A stretch of 64,000 nucleotides of DNA from Anaerolineaceae bacterium (GTDB lineage Bacteria > Chloroflexota > Anaerolineae > Aggregatilineales > Phototrophicaceae), in NCBI GenBank assembly GCA_020634135.1, contig JACKCG010000002.1, positions 186,001 to 250,000 on the forward strand, written 5' to 3'. Position numbers and translations under genes: made by a program. The notes beneath the pieces were generated by a model. The model saw only the letters and a list, made by a program, of their open reading frames with translations. It searched no databases and had not been told where the DNA came from. Below are positions 60,097-64,000 of this stretch, piece after piece. Position 1 is the stretch's first letter, and the number at the start of each line of letters is the position of its first letter.

Positions 60097-61235
60097 GCGG
60101 TTTTCTCCCGCGTCAGGTAACGCTGAACCAGCGTGATAATCAGGACGAAGAAAAAGAGGACAACCGAAATGGTCGAACCGCCCGCGATGTCCTGTTTTTC
60201 ATAGCCACGAATGACGGTCTGGAAAACAATGGATTGGGTTGAATCGAGCGGGCCACCGCGCGTCATGGCCTGTATCTGGGCATACAAACTGAAAGCCTGC
60301 ATGGTGATAACCACCAGTACGAAAACAGAGGTGCTGCGCAGTCCCGGCCAGGTGACAGAGCGGAACTTCTGCCAACGCCCCGCGCCATCAATAGAGGCGG
60401 CTTCATAGAGTGTCCCTGGGATGTTCTGCAACCCCGCCAGCCAGATGACCATGTGGAAACCTACGCCCTGCCACACGGACATGATGAGGATTGACCACAG
60501 CGCGGTGGAAGGATCGCCCAGCCAGTCATGTGGCTGGAATGCGCCAAACGTAATCGCGCTGAGGATGGTGTTCAGCATTCCGTTCTGGCCGTCGTAGATG
60601 AAGCGCCACAGGAACGATACGACGATCAGCGAAGTGACCACCGGCATGAAATATACCGTGCGGAAGATGTTAATCCCTCGCAACTTCTGGTTAATCAGCA
60701 AGGCCAGCAGCAGCGCCAGCCCGCCCTGAATGGGCGCGACGAACAGCACAAACAACGTGGTGTTGAACAGGGCTTTCATAAAAAGGACGTCGCTGGCGAG
60801 CATATACACCCGTGTTTCCCCGATATTCCAGGAGAACCACTCTCGCAGCCCATCAAGTTCCGGATAGTCCGGGTTGCCGCGTGTGTAGTCGCGCAGGCGC
60901 GGGTAAGTCAGGCTGCCGTCTTCATCCAGGATGGGCAGCCCGGTTTCGTCATCCAGGAGCGGATCCAGGGTAAAGGTTCGTACTGTGAGCAGGTTCTCAA
61001 AGTTGCGCCAGCCGACAAATTCGGTTGGATTGGGGGAGATGAGGCGCTGGTTGGTGAAGGCGAAGCCAAACGCCATAACAAACGGCAGTATGAGAAACAT
61101 GAATATGAGTATGATGGCCGGGGCAGCCATCAGCCAGCCGATAATCGCTTCTTTTCGCTGGTAAGTGGGGGCGTGCGCCGGGGCTAAAAGCCGGCTCCAG
61201 AGCGGTACTGATTTACGCGCAGTATCAGTTGCCAT
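60093..61235 (-). CDS. sugar ABC transporter permease, MalF/UgpA type
   Basis: This 380-residue protein has about six membrane helices and the EAA loop YEAASIDGAGRWQKFRSVTWPGL. A long outer insertion of about 85 residues lies between the first two helices (around 70-155), larger than in most UgpA-type permeases. AAGGGG precedes the ATG. It follows the binding-protein gene across a strong hairpin. Confidence 0.93.
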   Translation of the reverse strand: MATDTARKSVPLWSRLLAPAHAPTYQRKEAIIGWLMAAPAIILIFMFLILPFVMAFGFAFTNQRLISPNPTEFVGWRNFENLLTVRTFTLDPLLDDETGLPILDEDGSLTYPRLRDYTRGNPDYPELDGLREWFSWNIGETRVYMLASDVLFMKALFNTTLFVLFVAPIQGGLALLLALLINQKLRGINIFRTVYFMPVVTSLIVVSFLWRFIYDGQNGMLNTILSAITFGAFQPHDWLGDPSTALWSILIMSVWQGVGFHMVIWLAGLQNIPGTLYEAASIDGAGRWQKFRSVTWPGLRSTSVFVLVVITMQAFSLYAQIQAMTRGGPLDSTQSIVFQTVIRGYEKQDIAGGSTISVVLFFFVLIITLVQRYLTREKTA

Positions 61236-61273
61236 AAAAACCCCTTAATAGTAATAGTCGTAAATGAAATGGG

Positions 61274-61312
61274 AGGCTGTGGGCAAGCCGGCGAACCGGT
61301 CACCCACAGCCT
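61274..61312 (-). terminator. attenuating hairpin between binding protein and permease genes
   Basis: AGGCTGTGGG (61274-61283) and CCCACAGCCT (61303-61312) form a perfect 10-bp stem with a CCGG/CCGG inner stem. It starts 20 bases after the binding-protein stop. Such hairpins stabilise the upstream mRNA and reduce read-through, so the binding protein is made in excess. Confidence 0.65.
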
Positions 61313-61332
61313 GATCTAGTTATTGTGCTGAT

Positions 61333-62604
61333 TTATTCGAAACCGTAGCCGCTGTTGTTCTGGATGTCGGCTTCAATCGCGTCTACAGCGGCATCCAGAG
61401 CGTCTTGAACGTCCGCGCCGTTGGCGATGTCGGCCAGGGCTTTCTCAAATTCGAGTGCCATGACGACGTAGCCAGGGGTGACAGGACGTACCAATGCCTG
61501 CTCGTTGCTGAGTGCGAAGAAGACCTCCAACGGCCCGCCGGGAGCGTAGTTCTCGGTCATGGCTGCCGCGCCGGGGGTCGAGGGAATCAGCCCGATGCCA
61601 TCGGAGAAGGCCGCCAGGTACTTGTCCTGGAGTGCGAATTCGATGAAGGCATTTGCGCCTTCGGGGTTTTCGCTGTTAGCGGAAACACCGAACTGCCAGG
61701 AGGCCGCGCCGATAATGCCGCCTTGGCCGAAGTCGGGGGCGGGCAGGAACAGCATGTCGTCGCCGAACGCATCCAGAGCGCTAACCGCTGCCCAATTGCC
61801 GTTCCATTGCAGGGCGTAACGTCCGTCAATGAAGCCGGTGTCACGGTCTGCGCCGTCCTGGGAGGTGCCAGGGGCCAGGCCACGATCAAACAGGCTCTGC
61901 CACCACTCACCGAATGCCAGCGCCGCTTCGCCGTTCAGGATGCCTTCGGAAGTCAGGTAGGTGCTGCGGTCAATGATGTCGCCACCGAAGCTCTGCAGGA
62001 GAGGCGAGAAGGCATACGGATACCATTCACCCGTCCAGGCCATACCGAGGTCAAAAGCGTATTCAAATTCACCCGTTGCCTGTAGAGTTTCCAGGATGGT
62101 GTCGAATTCTTCGCCCGTCCAGGGTTCTTCCAGGGTGGGGATGCGGATGCCATTGGCTTCCAGGACGGAACGGCGTGCATAAATCGCTACCGCTGCGTCC
62201 CACAGACCGACTGAGTAAATCTGCCCGTCCCATACACCAATCGTGCCGGGCAGGAAGCCATCCAGCGCGCCTTCGGACAGGTTCAGGGGTTGCAGATAGC
62301 CTGCCCATGCCCAGTTCGGCATCACCGGGCCGTCTACGTCAATGATATCGGGCAGGCTGCCGGAAAGCGCTGCCGCGACGATGGATTCGTTGTAGGATTC
62401 CTGGGGGAACTCTTCAAGTTCGATTGCCCAGGTACTTTGTGAGGCGTTAAAGTCGTCAATGATCTGGATGATAATGGAGCGTTCAACTTCGTTGCCTGCG
62501 CCGTGATACCACAGACTCAGGGCTGTCGGGCCGTCCTGGGCCATGACAGACAGGCCGCTCAGCATGATGCTGGCGACGAACAGAATGAGCATGAAACGTT
62601 TCAC
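61333..62604 (-). CDS. sugar ABC transporter substrate-binding protein, GTG start
   Basis: The GTG at 62604, 8 bases after GGAGG, gives 423 residues. A TTG at 62619 also fits the frame but contains part of the ribosome site. An N-terminal signal peptide (about 1-22) is followed by an extracellular-solute-binding family 1 fold: LPDIIDVDGPVMPNWAWAGYLQPL and IDGRYALQWNGNWAAVSAL. No lipobox Cys is visible, which is unusual for a monoderm, so it may be anchored another way or be periplasmic. It is the first gene of the sugar operon. Confidence 0.93.
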   Translation of the reverse strand: MKRFMLILFVASIMLSGLSVMAQDGPTALSLWYHGAGNEVERSIIIQIIDDFNASQSTWAIELEEFPQESYNESIVAAALSGSLPDIIDVDGPVMPNWAWAGYLQPLNLSEGALDGFLPGTIGVWDGQIYSVGLWDAAVAIYARRSVLEANGIRIPTLEEPWTGEEFDTILETLQATGEFEYAFDLGMAWTGEWYPYAFSPLLQSFGGDIIDRSTYLTSEGILNGEAALAFGEWWQSLFDRGLAPGTSQDGADRDTGFIDGRYALQWNGNWAAVSALDAFGDDMLFLPAPDFGQGGIIGAASWQFGVSANSENPEGANAFIEFALQDKYLAAFSDGIGLIPSTPGAAAMTENYAPGGPLEVFFALSNEQALVRPVTPGYVVMALEFEKALADIANGADVQDALDAAVDAIEADIQNNSGYGFE

Positions 62605-62711
62605 TGGAAAATCCTCCAAAATAGTGAAATTATTGGGTATGAAAATCTTGGTGTGCTGCGATCCTTGAGTTTGGGCCGATAGGTATCTCCCTTCCTAAGA
62701 TGATGAAGATG

Positions 62712-62725
62712 TGGAAACGATTCCA
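62712..62725 (-). promoter_or_regulatory. LacI-type operator O2
   Basis: TGGAAACGATTCCA, extended to TGTGGAAACGATTCCACA at 62710-62727, is a palindrome with a central CG typical of LacI-family sites. It lies 49 bases downstream (in the direction of transcription) of a second identical core at 62761-62774. Confidence 0.75.
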
Positions 62726-62760
62726 CATTGGGGACGAAAAGAACGCGAAGTGGTTTAGTG

Positions 62761-62774
62761 TGGAAACGATTCCA
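62761..62774 (-). promoter_or_regulatory. LacI-type operator O1 over the promoter
   Basis: The second copy of TGGAAACGATTCCA adjoins the -10 element at 62774-62779 and covers the likely transcription start. Binding here would block initiation. Two equal sites 49 bases apart allow a repressor loop or tetramer binding. Confidence 0.8.
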
Positions 62775-62802
62775 TAATACCCTACTTCAAATTTCCTGTC
62801 AA
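62774..62802 (-). promoter_or_regulatory. promoter of the sugar-uptake operon
   Basis: On the minus strand TTGACA (plus 62797-62802), a 17-base spacer and TATTAT (plus 62774-62779) form a near-consensus sigma-70 promoter. A second TTGACA lies about 25 bases further upstream. The operon would be strongly expressed once repression is lifted. Confidence 0.8.
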
Positions 62803-62912
62803 ATACCCTCCCAATATGCCACTTGTCAAAAACCTATCGCGCGGCATGAATTTCATAAATTCCCTGATGATCGGATTTGTGTCCCTTGACTTCAAGGGGA
62901 TAGTCAAGTACC

Positions 62913-62939
62913 TTGATAGTCAATGAGGTTGATTATCAA
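62913..62939 (+). promoter_or_regulatory. MarR-type operator repeats
   Basis: TTGATAGTCAA (62913-62923) and TTGATTATCAA (62929-62939) are short palindromes 16 bases apart, and part of a third (TTGATA) lies at 62945-62950. They overlap the start of the MarR gene, which fits autoregulation. Confidence 0.6.
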
Positions 62940-63448
62940 TGAGGTTGATAAATGTGACCAATGAACCCTGGACAGCCCATGACCTGGCTGAGGAACTGTT
63001 AAGAGTCATCCCGTCTCTGGGCAGATTGATGGACCTTTATATCCGTGAGTCTGGTGAAGAAGAGACCACCCACATGCAGGTGCGTGTGTTGTTCCACATC
63101 ATGGAACACCAGATAACCGCCAGTGACCTGGCAAAAAAACGCCGGGTGAGCCTACAGGCCGCCAGCACCTTCGTGCAGGGATTGGTGGAGCGTGGGTGGG
63201 TAGTCCGCATTCCTGATCCCAACGACAGACGACAGTTCCTGCTGCAAGTCACCCCGCAAGGACTGGAACATGCGCAGGCAACCCGCGAACGCATAACCCG
63301 CTATCTGGCGCGATTTCTGGAATCGTTGTCTGCCGAAGAAGTCGCCGCCGCAAGAGTCTTTCTGCCATCGCTCTACCGGCTTCTCATGGAGCAAATGGAA
63401 ACGGGCAGCATGACTCAAGAGAAGCAAGAGTCTATTCTAGAGGAATAA
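62939..63448 (+). CDS. MarR-family regulator
   Basis: This 169-residue winged-helix protein has ITASDLAKKRRVSLQAASTFVQGLVERGWV as the DNA-binding core and the wing PDPNDRRQFLLQVTPQG, the MarR signature. Starts at ATG 62939 and GTG 62954 both have GAGG upstream because the leader is repeated. The next gene, 8 bases after the stop, encodes an ABC exporter, so it probably controls drug or lipid export. Confidence 0.9.
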   Translation: MRLINVTNEPWTAHDLAEELLRVIPSLGRLMDLYIRESGEEETTHMQVRVLFHIMEHQITASDLAKKRRVSLQAASTFVQGLVERGWVVRIPDPNDRRQFLLQVTPQGLEHAQATRERITRYLARFLESLSAEEVAAARVFLPSLYRLLMEQMETGSMTQEKQESILEE

Positions 63449-63456
63449 ACAGCCCT

Positions 63457-64000
63457 ATGATTCGATTAGCAAGATACCTCAAGCCATTTACCCTGCTGCT
63501 CCTGGTCGTCATCGTCCTGTTGTTCGTCCAGGCGATGGCTGATCTCACTCTGCCAGATTATATGGCGCGGATCGTCAACAATGGGGTGCAGCAAAGTGGC
63601 GTGGACAGCGCCGTTGCTCAGGCCATCCGCAAGAGCACTATGGACAAACTGATCCTGTTCATGAGCGACGCAGATGCCGCCACCGTACTCAGTCACTATA
63701 CCCTGGTTGATTCAGATTCAGCCGAATACGATCAATATGTTAGCACCTATCCCACGCTTGCCACCGAGCCGATTTACGTGCTCAACCCGCTTACTGGCGA
63801 GGAGTTCGACCAGCTCAGGCCCATTCTGAGCAAGGCTTTCCTGATTGTGGGGGTCATTGAGCAGGCGGTGGCGAACCCCGACCAGGCCGCTGATGGCGGT
63901 ACGGTGGGCGGATTTGACCTGTCCAGCCTGCCCCAGGGGACTGACCCATTTGCCATGCTCGCTGCCCTTCCGCCTGCGCTGCGTGCGCCCCTGCTCAGCA
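63457..64000 (+). CDS. ABC exporter transmembrane subunit, N-terminal part
   Basis: The frame is open from the ATG at 63457 to the window end (181 residues). The first helix, MIRLARYLKPFTLLLLVVIVLLF, then LTLPDYMARIVNNGV, is the typical start of a fused membrane-ATPase exporter of the MsbA/BmrCD type. About 120 residues of outer-loop insertion follow before the second helix, longer than in the standard fold. The ATPase domain lies beyond the window. It is cotranscribed with the MarR regulator. Confidence 0.8.
   Translation, partial: MIRLARYLKPFTLLLLVVIVLLFVQAMADLTLPDYMARIVNNGVQQSGVDSAVAQAIRKSTMDKLILFMSDADAATVLSHYTLVDSDSAEYDQYVSTYPTLATEPIYVLNPLTGEEFDQLRPILSKAFLIVGVIEQAVANPDQAADGGTVGGFDLSSLPQGTDPFAMLAALPPALRAPLLS

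Noticed and set aside
1..64000. CRISPR arrays, prophage and transposase genes
   Set aside because: No regularly spaced repeats, capsid, integrase or transposase motifs were seen. The only mobile signal is the small element at 38883-38984.

Overview
The window is a moderately GC-rich bacterial chromosome segment with 59 intact or end-truncated protein genes, one pseudogene and one tRNA. Several things point to Chloroflexota (Anaerolineae-like): non-cellulosomal cohesin and dockerin proteins, Thr/Pro-rich linkers in secreted proteins, lipoproteins, LysM and SH3b surface proteins, Flp-type pilins and scattered short operons. The assignment rests on gene content only. No rRNA, phage, transposase or CRISPR array was seen.

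Layout. 1-6.7 kb: the end of an inositol-monophosphatase/CysQ-like gene, a SulP anion transporter, an EF-G-like GTPase and a secreted penicillin-acylase-family enzyme. 7-11.2 kb: a minus-strand set of a cohesin+dockerin protein, a membrane-anchored cohesin and a dockerin protein, preceded by a strongly foldable leader. 11.7-12.3 kb: two tandem Flp pilin genes, each with its own promoter and terminator. 12.4-24.9 kb: a CBS protein, an ArsB/NhaD-type carrier, argC, an EamA exporter, signalling proteins (receiver-kinase, GAF, OmpR regulator), RDD, a CAT-anticodon tRNA, a fused tandem sugar-phosphate transferase, ArsR and HxlR regulators, pncC and a LysM lipoprotein. 25-33.9 kb: a methyltransferase, a two-gene serine pathway (class V aminotransferase plus serA), a SixA-like phosphatase, a TIR-FHA fusion, DinB, manA, a DUF4349 protein and a Uma2 nuclease.

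34-45.3 kb is a plus-strand run of four paralogous secreted or membrane-anchored clan GH-A glycosidase-like proteins, with SH3b or GH18-like domains on two of them. It continues into a CopD-like membrane protein, a GT-C type glycosyltransferase and RNase Z. A small MITE-like element lies inside this run. 45.5-51.1 kb: cysS-rlmB-frr, a lipoprotein, a decayed Uma2 copy, and an SRPBCC-ArsR-small protein operon with two matching operators. 51.3-57 kb: aconitase, an EamA transporter, a PD40 beta-propeller and an exported hypothetical.

57.1-62.8 kb is a complete minus-strand sugar-uptake operon: substrate-binding protein, two permeases, a GH32-like glycosidase and a LacI regulator. A near-consensus promoter is followed by two LacI-type operators; no ATPase gene is included. 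The window ends in a MarR regulator with two operator-like repeats and the start of an ABC exporter gene.

The best candidates for something new are the cohesin/dockerin operon with its structured leader, the TIR-FHA fusion, the four-gene glycosidase array beside a GT-C enzyme, the fused double sugar-phosphate transferase, and a DUF4349 protein whose membrane helix closely resembles the local Flp pilins.
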